The notes: generated by a model not told the origin, from the letters alone. 8,596 nucleotides of DNA from JBFMDU01 sp034431935 (GCA_034431935.1 DAOUCU010000005.1:1-8596), one strand, 5' to 3'; shown: positions 1 to 5,562, counted from the stretch's first letter. Translations and numbers: made by a program.

Positions 1-2
1 CC

Positions 3-836
3 CTACCCCAGCAGGATATTGTCAATCAGCCGGGGCTTGCCCAGCCTGAAGGCCAGCGAGACCACCACCGGCCGGTCGATGACCTCGACTTCTTCCAGCG
101 TCCGGGCATCGGCGATGCTGACATAGTCCACTTTGCCCAGCGGCTCGGCGGACAGCAGGGCCAGCATCCGCTGTTTTATCCTGCCGGCATCGCGCTCGCC
201 GCCATCGTAAAGCTCCCTGGCCAGCATCAGCGACCGGTAGAGCACCGGCGCCGCCTTCCGCTCTTCAGTAGTTAAATAGACATTGCGGCTGCTCATGGCC
301 AGACCGTCCGGCTCACGCACCGTGGGGCAGATGACCACCTCAAGGTCCATGTTGAGGTCTTCCACCATCTTCTTTATCACCACGCACTGCTGGGCGTCCT
401 TCTGGCCGAAGTATGCCCTGGTCGGCCGGACGATGTTGAACAGCTTGGTGACCACCGTCGCCACGCCTTTGAAATGGCCGGGGCGGGAAGCCCCCTCAAG
501 CCGCTGTGTCACCCTGCCCAAATCAACCCAGGTATCATAACCGGCCGGGTACATGTCCTCCGGCTCGGGCATGAAAACAATATCGGCACCGGCCGCCACC
601 AGCATCTCCAGATCACGCCGGGTGTCCCGCGGGTAGCTCCGGTAGTCCTCATGCGGCAAAAACTGGGTGGGGTTGACAAAGATGCTGACGACGGCGGTCG
701 GGTTTTCCGCTTTGGCACGCCTGACCAGCGAAAGATGGCCTTCGTGAAGGTAGCCCATGGTGGGCACGAAGCCGACGGCGCCATCTAGGGCGCGGCGCAC
801 CAGCTTCATTTCGGCAATGCTGCTAACGACCCGCAT
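3..836 (-). CDS. panC: Pantothenate synthetase (pantoate--beta-alanine ligase)
   Basis: Cytoplasmic enzyme that joins pantoate and beta-alanine with ATP, through a pantoyl-adenylate, to give pantothenate; last step of the pathway encoded here. The 277-residue protein is full length for the family. Visible motifs: PTMGYLHEGH (residues 25-34), holding the nucleotide-binding HxGH signature; FVNPTQF (53-59); RPGHFKGV (118-125); FGQKDAQQ (143-150), the ATP/pantoate site; and MSSRN (181-185), the KMSKS-like loop. The ATG at 836 places the motifs at the usual distance from the N terminus. A GGAGGGG ribosome site (850-856) lies inside the end of panB, 13 nt upstream, slightly far. The start is 7 nt after the panB stop, so the genes are surely cotranscribed and probably translationally coupled. 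It is the last operon gene visible; the window ends 2 nt past its TAG stop, so further genes cannot be excluded. Confidence 0.97.
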   Translation of the reverse strand: MRVVSSIAEMKLVRRALDGAVGFVPTMGYLHEGHLSLVRRAKAENPTAVVSIFVNPTQFLPHEDYRSYPRDTRRDLEMLVAAGADIVFMPEPEDMYPAGYDTWVDLGRVTQRLEGASRPGHFKGVATVVTKLFNIVRPTRAYFGQKDAQQCVVIKKMVEDLNMDLEVVICPTVREPDGLAMSSRNVYLTTEERKAAPVLYRSLMLARELYDGGERDAGRIKQRMLALLSAEPLGKVDYVSIADARTLEEVEVIDRPVVVSLAFRLGKPRLIDNILLG

Positions 837-843
837 CGCCGGG

Positions 844-1665
844 TTAAAGCCCCTCCAGGAGTTTCGCGTCCATGGAATAGCTCTGTTTGGCCGTGGGGAA
901 AGTCCCGGCCCTGACCTCGGCGGCGTAATCAGCCACCGCCTTCTTAATCACCCCGGCCAGATCGGCATACTTTTTGGCGTGCTTCGGGGCCAGCTCGTAG
1001 AAACCGAGGACATCGCTGACCACCTGCACCTGCCCGTCGCAGTCAAGCCCGGCGCCGATGCCGATGGTCGGGATGGCGATGCGCCGGCTGATGAGTGCGG
1101 CCAGCTCCGATGGCACGCATTCAAGCACTACGGCAAAGGCCCCGGCCTGTTCCAGGCAGACGGCGTCGTTCAACAGCCGGGCCGCGGCCTCCGGCGTCTT
1201 GCCCTGTATTTTGTAGCCGCCCATCTGATTGACCGACTGCGGCGTCAGCCCGATGTGCCCGCACACCGGTATGCCGCAGTTGACGATCCGCCGTACCGTC
1301 TCCGCCACCGTCTCGCCGCCTTCGAGCTTGACCGACTGGCACCCGCCCTGCTGGATAAAGCGGGCGGCGTTCCTCAGGGCATCCTCGACGCTCACGGTAT
1401 AGGTCATGAACGGCATATCGCCGACCACCAGGCACTTCTTCGTCGCCCGGGTCACGGCGCGGGTGTGGTGGATCATCTCGTCCATGGTCACCGGGATGGT
1501 CGATTCGTAGCCGAGCACCACCATCCCTAAACTATCGCCGACCAGTATCATGTGCATGCCGGCCTCTTCCACCAGCCTGGCGGTGGCATAGTCGTAGGCG
1601 GTAATCATGAGGACCTTTTCTTTCCGGGCCTTCATCTCCCGGATGTCGGCGATGGTATAGCGCAT
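844..1665 (-). CDS. panB: Ketopantoate hydroxymethyltransferase
   Basis: Transfers a hydroxymethyl group from 5,10-methylene-tetrahydrofolate to 2-ketoisovalerate, giving ketopantoate; the committed step of pantothenate synthesis and a metal-dependent cytoplasmic TIM-barrel enzyme. With the start at 1665 the protein is 273 residues, normal for PanB. It shows VGDSLGMV (42-49, metal ligand D44), GDMPF (82-86, D83), VKLEGG (112-117, K113 and E115), GHIGLTPQS (136-144), VLECVP (180-185, likely catalytic base E182) and GIGAG (202-206). The frame stays open upstream to an ATG at 1758. I chose 1665 because AAAAGGAGG (1671-1679) sits 5 nt before it, because MRYTIADIREMK is the usual PanB N terminus, and because the longer form would overlap panD by 80 nt. 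Gap to panD is 13 nt. Confidence 0.97.
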   Translation of the reverse strand: MRYTIADIREMKARKEKVLMITAYDYATARLVEEAGMHMILVGDSLGMVVLGYESTIPVTMDEMIHHTRAVTRATKKCLVVGDMPFMTYTVSVEDALRNAARFIQQGGCQSVKLEGGETVAETVRRIVNCGIPVCGHIGLTPQSVNQMGGYKIQGKTPEAAARLLNDAVCLEQAGAFAVVLECVPSELAALISRRIAIPTIGIGAGLDCDGQVQVVSDVLGFYELAPKHAKKYADLAGVIKKAVADYAAEVRAGTFPTAKQSYSMDAKLLEGL

Positions 1666-1678
1666 GGCGGCCTCCTTT

Positions 1679-2074
1679 TCAGGCGCGGACGGCACTGAGA
1701 TAAGGCGCCTCTTCCCTGACTCCCTTGACGCCGGTGATGCGGTTTTCGGCATCGACATAGACCAGGCGCGGCGTCAGAGTTATTGCCTCGGCATCGGAAA
1801 CATCGGTGTAGGTCAGAATAATTACGGTGTCACCTTTGGCGGCCAGTCTGGCCGCGGCACCGTTAAGACCGACCGTCCCCGAACCGCGGGGCGCCTCGAT
1901 GGCATAGGTGCTGAAGCGTGCCCCGTTGTTGATGTTGAGCACCTCCACCTTTTCGAACGGCAGGATATCGGCGGCATCCAGCAGCAGTCGGTCGATGGCG
2001 ATACTGCCCTCATAGTCAATGTTGGTGTGGGTGACGCGCGCCCGGTGGATTTTAGCCCTGAGCATGGTCCTCAT
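1679..2074 (-). CDS. panD: Aspartate 1-decarboxylase (pyruvoyl enzyme)
   Basis: Decarboxylates L-aspartate to beta-alanine, the second substrate of PanC. The 131-residue product is the usual size of the proenzyme. It carries the self-cleavage site YEGS (21-24); family knowledge says the chain breaks between G23 and S24, turning S24 into the pyruvoyl cofactor. Other conserved residues sit one position before their E. coli counterparts: K8, H10, R53 and Y57 in RFSTYAI, and N71 in the NGAAA segment. The ATG at 2074 is preceded by AGAGGGA about 7 nt upstream, inside the end of the DUF2520 gene. An in-frame ATG at 2065 is possible, but MRTML matches the family N terminus better. It starts 3 nt after the upstream stop codon, so coupling is likely. 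Confidence 0.97.
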   Translation of the reverse strand: MRTMLRAKIHRARVTHTNIDYEGSIAIDRLLLDAADILPFEKVEVLNINNGARFSTYAIEAPRGSGTVGLNGAAARLAAKGDTVIILTYTDVSDAEAITLTPRLVYVDAENRITGVKGVREEAPYLSAVRA

Positions 2075-2077
2075 TTT

Positions 2078-2947
2078 CTAGTCCCTCTCACGCTTTGTTC
2101 TGAAAAGGGCCTGCAGTGCCTCAGCCGCGGCCGGGTGGCACTTGCCTTTAGCTACAGCGATGGGTATGGTCTGCATCCCGAGTTCCCGGTAGGTGGAAAG
2201 AAGGCGCGGCGCCGACCTGCCCAGCGCCTTCAGGTGCTTTTCCACGGTGCCGACATCACCTCTGGCGATGGGGCCGGTAAGGGCGTCCGGCAGACCGACA
2301 TTGGCCAGATTGTTCAGGGTCCCCCGGAGCAGCGGCATCAGCGCCTCAATGGCTCTGGCCGGCGGCACGCCGAAGTTCTGCCACAGGTCGGTGGCCAGCT
2401 TGGTTAAAGTCACCAGATAGTTACAGGAAATAACCGCCGCGGCGTGGTACAGCACCTTATCGCCGGCTTTGAGCACCACCCAGCTCCCATGGAGGTCGTT
2501 GGCCATCTGCTTGAGAACCCCCAGTAGCGGCTCGTCTGCTTCGATGCCGAAGGTCGAGCCGGGCAGGTTCTCGACCGCCTGAGCGGCGCTGGCGAATGTC
2601 TGCAGAGGATGAAAGCCTCCCGGCACGGCACCGAACAGGGTGACCGGCTTCAGCACATCCAGTGAGTCGGCGCCACTGCAGTGGCAAACATACTGGCCTT
2701 TGCGCCACCTGAGCTGTCCCGCCACCTGGCCGATGGCCGCGTCCGGGGTGGTGATAAAGACAAGGTCGGCCGTGTCGGCAACATCCTGAAGATTGGGGTA
2801 GGCCTTACAGCCGTTGACTCCGGCGGCGAGCTTCTCCGCCGATGCGTAAGTGCGGCTGGCCGCGGCCGTCACCTGATAGCCGCGCTGTGACAGCCGGACA
2901 GCCATGGCCGTCCCTACCGTCCCCGCCCCGATAAACCCGACTTTCAC
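2078..2947 (-). CDS. Rossmann-fold DUF2520 dehydrogenase, probable ketopantoate reductase (PanG-like)
   Basis: A 289-residue NAD(P)-dependent oxidoreductase of the Rossmann-like/DUF2520 type. The N terminus holds the dinucleotide signature GxGxxG (GAGTVG, 7-12). The C-terminal part has family-typical segments GGFHPLQTF (110-118), KVLYHAAAV (164-172) and ALTGPIARGD (222-231). It is not a recognisable PanE or IlvC. As first gene of an operon otherwise holding panD, panB and panC, it most likely supplies the missing NADPH step, ketopantoate to pantoate. A non-PanE ketopantoate reductase named PanG has been reported in Francisella with a homologue in Enterococcus; that this DUF2520 protein belongs to the same family is my recollection, so no symbol is assigned. 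The start is GTG, placing the nucleotide loop at the extreme N terminus as expected. GAGGGG (2957-2962) lies 9 nt before it; a second SD-like run, AAGGAG, overlaps the start and is too close. Confidence 0.85.
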   Translation of the reverse strand: MKVGFIGAGTVGTAMAVRLSQRGYQVTAAASRTYASAEKLAAGVNGCKAYPNLQDVADTADLVFITTPDAAIGQVAGQLRWRKGQYVCHCSGADSLDVLKPVTLFGAVPGGFHPLQTFASAAQAVENLPGSTFGIEADEPLLGVLKQMANDLHGSWVVLKAGDKVLYHAAAVISCNYLVTLTKLATDLWQNFGVPPARAIEALMPLLRGTLNNLANVGLPDALTGPIARGDVGTVEKHLKALGRSAPRLLSTYRELGMQTIPIAVAKGKCHPAAAEALQALFRTKRERD

Positions 2948-2963
2948 TCCTTGGCACCCCTCT

Positions 2964-3002
2964 CCCCTGCAGGGGTTTTGTTAAGAGGAGCGTACCCCTC
3001 TT
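2964..3002 (-). promoter_or_regulatory. Distal leader hairpins next to the first pan ribosome site
   Basis: Downstream of the leader terminator the minus-strand RNA can form an 8-bp hairpin (2983-3002, outer stem AAGAGG/CCUCUU, loop UACG). A short CCCC-UGCA-GGGG hairpin (2964-2975) follows. The CCCC strand (2972-2975) could pair instead with GGGG of the likely ribosome site at 2957-2962, so access to the GTG start may depend on folding. No ligand or protein is implied; this is a reading of complementarity only. Confidence 0.3.
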
Positions 3003-3020
3003 TTACTCTCCACCGACAGC

Positions 3021-3040
3021 CTGAAGGCTCCACCCTTCAG
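3021..3040 (-). repeat. Perfect 7-bp inverted repeat after the terminator
   Basis: CTGAAGG (3021-3027) and CCTTCAG (3034-3040) form a perfect 7-bp stem with a 6-nt loop, directly next to the U-tract of the leader terminator. It may protect the 5' end of read-through mRNA or just insulate the terminator from downstream leader RNA. On the plus strand it is followed by AAAAA, not T, so it is not a plus-strand terminator. Confidence 0.4.
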
Positions 3041-3077
3041 AAAAACAGAACGCCTTCCCGGCGAACCGAGAAGGCGT
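3041..3077 (-). terminator. Intrinsic terminator in the pan leader (attenuator)
   Basis: Read on the minus strand, ACGCCTTC (3077-3070) pairs with GAAGGCGT (3057-3050). The stem continues with UCGG/CCGG around a UUCG tetraloop (3065-3062), giving 12 bp with one U-G wobble. The U-tract TCTGTTTTT follows at 3049-3041. On the plus strand the wobble becomes a C-A mismatch and no T-run follows, so the structure belongs to the minus strand. It lies between the pan promoter and the first pan gene, about 95 nt before the GTG start. It therefore acts as a leader attenuator and not as an end-of-operon terminator. Confidence 0.9.
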
Positions 3078-3095
3078 CAAAAACCTGCGTATTCA

Positions 3096-3203
3096 GTACG
3101 TCTCGGTCGTTGCCGATCCAAGCGACTATGCCATGGCTCAACTTATAAAGCGTCCCGGCTTCCCCCGGAACTGCCAGCTCACCGCCCTATCGGGTCGATG
3201 GCC
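3096..3203 (-). promoter_or_regulatory. pan RNA motif: two tandem hairpins with bulged adenosines
   Basis: Hairpin 1 (3203-3176): foot GGC/GCU, bulged A at 3179, stem CAUCG/CGGUG, bulged A at 3195, CCC/GGG, and tetraloop GAUA. Hairpin 2 (3126-3096): foot CG/CG (GU/AC beyond a bulged U), bulged A at 3101, stem CUUGG/CCGAG, bulged A at 3117, UCG/CGA, and tetraloop GCAA. The two share no stem sequence, but helix lengths, bulge positions and GNRA loop type are the same. Several pairs are G-U on the minus strand only, which sets the strand. A cis-acting RNA with tandem hairpins each carrying two bulged A residues, always upstream of pantothenate genes, has been described as the pan motif in Chloroflexi, Firmicutes and deltaproteobacteria. 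The location here fits exactly. Its ligand is, to my knowledge, not established. Confidence 0.88.
3152..3171 (-). promoter_or_regulatory. Extra hairpin between the two pan hairpins
   Basis: On the minus strand GUUCCGG (3171-3165) can pair with CCGGGAC (3158-3152) around GGGAAG, 7 bp including one U-G wobble that would be a mismatch on the other strand. It lacks the bulged A residues and GNRA loop of the flanking pan hairpins, so it is probably a linker element. A competing fold, UUCC/GGAA, is possible in the same stretch. Confidence 0.45.
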
Positions 3204-3204
3204 A

Positions 3205-3240
3205 CGGTGACATAATAGCCCAGTGCTTGCCAAAAGTCAA
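3205..3240 (-). promoter_or_regulatory. Sigma70-type promoter of the pan operon
   Basis: TTGACT (-35, 3240-3235) and TATTAT (-10, 3217-3212) are separated by exactly 17 nt; each box matches consensus at 5 of 6 positions. Transcription would start near 3205, two or three nt before pan hairpin 1, giving a leader of about 258 nt before the GTG start. This is the best promoter in the window. Confidence 0.85.
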
Positions 3241-3328
3241 CCACCTGTACCCATCATTTCTGCATCCCTCCGCCGGTTACTGCGGGCACGGTGAAGCGTC
3301 GGTCGCGGCCGCCAGCCAGGCCGTCGTA
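3241..3328. other. Spacer between divergent pan and tRNA promoters, nothing recognised
   Basis: The 88 nt between the two -35 boxes hold no open frame with gene-like features, no strong inverted repeat and no recognised operator. There is room for a regulator, but I see no clear site. Confidence 0.5.
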
Positions 3329-3364
3329 TTGCGCGCTTCAGCCCTACTTGGTAAAATGTCGTGT
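3329..3364 (+). promoter_or_regulatory. Promoter of the tRNA cluster
   Basis: TTGCGC (3329-3334) and TAAAAT (3352-3357) are 17 nt apart, putting the start near 3364, about 27 nt before the first tRNA. The -10 box matches at 5 of 6 positions, the -35 box only at 3 of 6 (TTG). Position and spacing make it the likely driver of the five-tRNA transcript. Confidence 0.65.
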
Positions 3365-3390
3365 GGGCGTCAGCTTTCGGCATGCGGCAT

Positions 3391-3467
3391 GCCCCTGTAG
3401 CTCAGTAGGATAGAGCAGCGGTTTCCTAAACCGCGTGTCGGGCGTTCGAATCGCCCCAGGGGTACCA
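3391..3467 (+). tRNA. tRNA-Arg (anticodon CCU)
   Basis: A full cloverleaf folds: acceptor GCCCCTG/CAGGGGT with a terminal G-U pair; D stem GCTC/GAGC; anticodon stem GCGGT/ACCGC with loop TTCCTAA, anticodon CCT at 3425-3427; T stem GGGCG/CGCCC with loop TTCGAAT; discriminator A and encoded CCA. It reads AGG codons. First of five tRNAs in the cluster. Confidence 0.97.
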
Positions 3468-3482
3468 TATTGCCGGGGGCGC

Positions 3483-3559
3483 AGGAGTGTAGCTCAGCCT
3501 GGTAGAGCAGCGGTCTCCAAAACCGCCGGTCGCGGGTTCAAATCCTGCCACTCCTGCCA
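3483..3559 (+). tRNA. tRNA-Trp (anticodon CCA)
   Basis: Acceptor AGGAGTG/CACTCCT is fully paired. The anticodon stem GCGGT/ACCGC carries loop CTCCAAA with anticodon CCA at 3517-3519. T stem GCGGG/CCTGC; discriminator G as usual for bacterial tRNA-Trp; CCA encoded. It follows tRNA-Arg after 15 nt and shares its anticodon stem sequence. Confidence 0.97.
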
Positions 3560-3576
3560 GTAACTCCGGGAGACGT

Positions 3577-3665
3577 GCCGAGGTGGTGGAATCTGGTAGA
3601 CACGCCATCTTGAGGGGGTGGTGGGCCAAAAGCCCGTAGGAGTTCAAATCTCCTCCTCGGCACCA
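3577..3665 (+). tRNA. tRNA-Leu (anticodon GAG)
   Basis: Class II tRNA with a long variable arm (GGGC/GCCC hairpin around 3623-3636). Acceptor GCCGAGG/CCTCGGC; anticodon stem CCATC/GGTGG with loop TTGAGGG, anticodon GAG at 3612-3614; T stem AGGAG/CTCCT; discriminator A; CCA encoded. It reads CUC/CUU codons. Confidence 0.96.
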
Positions 3666-3681
3666 CCCTTTACTCGGTCGC

Positions 3682-3757
3682 GGCGGCGTAGCCAAGTGGT
3701 TAAGGCGGGGGTCTGCAAAACCCCTATGCAGCGGTCCGAATCCGCTCGCCGCCTCCA
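3682..3757 (+). tRNA. tRNA-Cys (anticodon GCA)
   Basis: Acceptor GGCGGCG/CGCCGCC; anticodon stem GGGGT/ACCCC with loop CTGCAAA, anticodon GCA at 3715-3717; T stem AGCGG/CCGCT with loop TCCGAAT. Discriminator T, the usual cysteine identity base, then encoded CCA. Confidence 0.97.
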
Positions 3758-3771
3758 TTCCTGTCCCGCAG

Positions 3772-3857
3772 GCCGAGGTGGCGGAACGGCAGACGCGGCG
3801 GACTTAAAATCCGCTTCCGGCGACGGAGTGTGGGTTCAAATCCCTCCCTCGGCACCA
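3772..3857 (+). tRNA. tRNA-Leu (anticodon UAA)
   Basis: Class II tRNA with a variable arm hairpin (CCG/CGG). Acceptor GCCGAGG/CCTCGGC, the same as the tRNA-Leu(GAG) in this cluster; anticodon stem GCGGA/TCCGC with loop CTTAAAA, anticodon TAA at 3805-3807; discriminator A; CCA encoded. It reads UUA/UUG codons. No T-rich terminator follows before the next gene. Confidence 0.97.
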
Positions 3858-3901
3858 CAGAACCATAACGCCGCGGGATACGATTTCCCTGCCTGTGGCC
3901 C

Positions 3902-5167
3902 ATGGCGAAGGTGACGCTGGCTCCGATTTCTGGTAAGGTTCTACATCACCAAGAAATACCGCACAATCATCTGCATCGGATGGGTATCACCGGGGACACA
4001 AAGCCCCATACATATAAAGACATACCGCTCTGGCCTATCGTAAGGGCCGCGCTCTATATTCCCGGCCTCTATTTCGCGCTGGCGCTGTCCATAATCGTGA
4101 TGGCGGCCATCGGCGGCGGCCTCTTACTCGGCATATGGCTGCTTGCCGAATGGCTGTCACAGCCCGTTCCGACGGCGGTTCTGCTGGTCATCGGCCTGGG
4201 ACTGCTGGCCGGCATCATCCTGGCGCTGGCCGGCATCGTCAGGGCCCTGCGGACAGGGCCACCCTTCATCCCGGCCATCCGGCTCGACCTCGACCTTGAG
4301 CCGCGGCTGGCATCTTTCGTCAGGGAGCTGTGCCGGATTATGAATACCCGGATGCCGGACTCGATAGTGCTTCATGCCGACGCCAACTTCCTCATCCAGA
4401 AGGGGCCGCTCCGCGTCTTCAACGGCGAAGCCGGGGGCCGGGTGCTGGCCATCGGGCTTCCGGTCATCAGCTTCATCTCGGTCAACGAGCTGAGGGCCGT
4501 GCTGGCCCACGAATTCGCCCACTTCACAGGCAGGGATGCTTTCTTCAGTTCGGCGGTGCTCCCGGTGTATATGAAGCTGGCGGCGGCCGTCGAGACCATG
4601 GACACAACGCTGGGCGTAAGTCACGGAAAGCCGGTAACCGGCAGGAGAAACACCGGGTGCCTGGCGATACCCCTGATTCTGCCCTGGCTGGCGCTCGGCA
4701 TCCACTGGTGGTCGTTCCACCGCTCCAACGTTAAAGTCTCCCGGTTAAGGGAAAGCCGGGCCGACGCCGTGGCAGCGCTGACCTGCGGGTCGGAAAGCCT
4801 CTCCGCCGCGCTGAAGAGGGTCGGCGGCCTGAGGCGCGCTTTCCAGGCCATTTTCAGCCAGGACTTTGTGAGCGAACTGCGTACTGGAGAGACGGTTAAG
4901 AACTACTGTTTGAGATTGCGGAACGCCATACCCGACCTGGACGCTCTGGTAGCGGCCCAGGAGGCACTGGGCATGCGCGGCGGCGAGGATACGGCCGATA
5001 CCCACCCACCGCTTCGCGAACGGCTCCAGAACATACCCGTGTCCGAAGAGAAGTTCTCCGACCACCAGCCGGCGGCCGGACTGCTGCTCAGGCTCCAGGA
5101 ATATGAAGAGCAGGCGACGCAGTTCCTGGCCGCTTCGCTGACCGGCACCGCCAGAGAGACCGCGTAG
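3902..5167 (+). CDS. Membrane M48-family zinc metallopeptidase (Ste24/HtpX-like)
   Basis: Integral-membrane zinc endopeptidase of the M48 type, a group that cleaves membrane or membrane-associated proteins. The 421-residue protein has two hydrophobic helices (about 49-83 and 91-114), then the catalytic domain: HEFAH (203-207, zinc ligands H203/H207, catalytic E204), a third hydrophobic segment (about 254-272), and ESRAD (284-288), whose Glu is the likely third zinc ligand. The DTHPPLRERL segment (366-375) is typical of M48 C termini. The substrate cannot be told. The start is uncertain: no ribosome site precedes the ATG at 3902 or an in-frame ATG at 3980, and the first 40 codons use more rare-looking triplets than the rest. 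The gene begins 44 nt after the last tRNA, with no terminator between, so tRNA read-through could contribute to its expression. It converges with the next gene. Confidence 0.88.
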   Translation: MAKVTLAPISGKVLHHQEIPHNHLHRMGITGDTKPHTYKDIPLWPIVRAALYIPGLYFALALSIIVMAAIGGGLLLGIWLLAEWLSQPVPTAVLLVIGLGLLAGIILALAGIVRALRTGPPFIPAIRLDLDLEPRLASFVRELCRIMNTRMPDSIVLHADANFLIQKGPLRVFNGEAGGRVLAIGLPVISFISVNELRAVLAHEFAHFTGRDAFFSSAVLPVYMKLAAAVETMDTTLGVSHGKPVTGRRNTGCLAIPLILPWLALGIHWWSFHRSNVKVSRLRESRADAVAALTCGSESLSAALKRVGGLRRAFQAIFSQDFVSELRTGETVKNYCLRLRNAIPDLDALVAAQEALGMRGGEDTADTHPPLRERLQNIPVSEEKFSDHQPAAGLLLRLQEYEEQATQFLAASLTGTARETA

Positions 5168-5173
5168 TCTGAT

Positions 5174-5208
5174 TCCGGGCAGAATCTTGGTCGAAGCGAA
5201 CGCCCGGA
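5174..5208. other. Inverted repeat in the convergent intergenic gap
   Basis: TCCGGGC (5174-5180) and GCCCGGA (5202-5208) make a 7-bp GC-rich stem around a 21-nt loop between two convergent genes. There is no T-run on either side, so it is at most a weak or factor-assisted terminator, or an mRNA 3'-end stabiliser. Confidence 0.25.
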
Positions 5209-5219
5209 CATGGCCGGCA

Positions 5220-5555
5220 TCAGTGCACAAACCGGGTGATGGCGAAGACCCCGGCCAGGTAGACGGCGACGCCGATAGCCAGCGATGGGGCGAGGCCGAG
5301 GCGCGGCAGGAGAAATATCTGGCTGGCAACGTAGAGCAGCCAGACAGGCAGGACAACAATCATGCCGCGGAAGTAGGATACGGCCGGTTCGGCGCCGGCG
5401 GCGGAGTAGACACTGATTAGGGTTACGAGCGATACGGTGGGCAGCATGCTGATAAGGGCGGCGATAAGGCCCTGTCCGCGGCTCCCGAAATAGGTGACGG
5501 CAGTGACCACAGCGCCGCCGAGAAAGAAGTACAGGATAAGCAGACGGTTGTCCAC
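5220..5555 (-). CDS. Small four-helix membrane protein, GlpM/DUF3147-like
   Basis: A 111-residue, very hydrophobic protein with four predicted membrane helices (about 5-21, 30-48, 63-83, 89-107) and short loops. The layout, including the helix-2 segment AALISMLPTVSLVTL and the helix-3 stretch after YFRG, resembles GlpM of enterobacteria (DUF3147 family), whose biochemical role is not known. The match is by pattern memory, so I assign no symbol. The start is GTG at 5555-5553 with no ribosome site. A -10-like TATACT (5568-5563, extended by TGC) lies only 7 nt upstream, so the mRNA could be leaderless. It is divergent from the HAD gene and convergent with the peptidase; context does not reveal its function. 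Confidence 0.75.
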   Translation of the reverse strand: MDNRLLILYFFLGGAVVTAVTYFGSRGQGLIAALISMLPTVSLVTLISVYSAAGAEPAVSYFRGMIVVLPVWLLYVASQIFLLPRLGLAPSLAIGVAVYLAGVFAITRFVH

Positions 5556-5562
5556 GGGGACA

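Noticed and set aside
757..1530. Long plus-strand open frame (257 codons) opposite panC/panB
   Set aside because: It lies wholly antisense to strongly supported panC and panB, has no family-like motifs, and is explained by GC-rich codon bias of the opposite strand. The same applies to the open frames opposite the DUF2520, peptidase and permease genes.
2964..2981. Plus-strand terminator CCCC-TGCA-GGGG followed by TTTTGTT
   Set aside because: The stem has only 4 bp and no plus-strand gene lies upstream to be terminated.
3021..3040. GGGTGG in the pan leader as a T-box element
   Set aside because: A T-box sequence should lie upstream of or within the terminator's competing arm and be followed by the NACCGCGG core. 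Here it lies after the terminator inside a simple hairpin loop, and the genes are not amino-acid related.
3041..3205. Stand-alone small RNA such as 6S RNA
   Set aside because: A promoter plus terminator about 165 nt apart could mean an independent RNA. But no long rod with a central bubble can be drawn, while the tandem bulged-A hairpins and the pan operon directly downstream fit a cis-acting leader much better. A short terminated transcript would still be produced by attenuation.
3379..3393. GGCATGC direct and inverted repeat just before the first tRNA
   Set aside because: The repeat is only 7 nt, overlaps the start of the tRNA acceptor stem and is easily produced by chance; it may affect precursor folding but nothing supports a regulatory role.
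3772..3902. tRNA-Leu 3' end as an integration site for a mobile element
   Set aside because: No integrase gene and no second copy of the tRNA 3' end is seen downstream; the following genes look like ordinary chromosomal genes.
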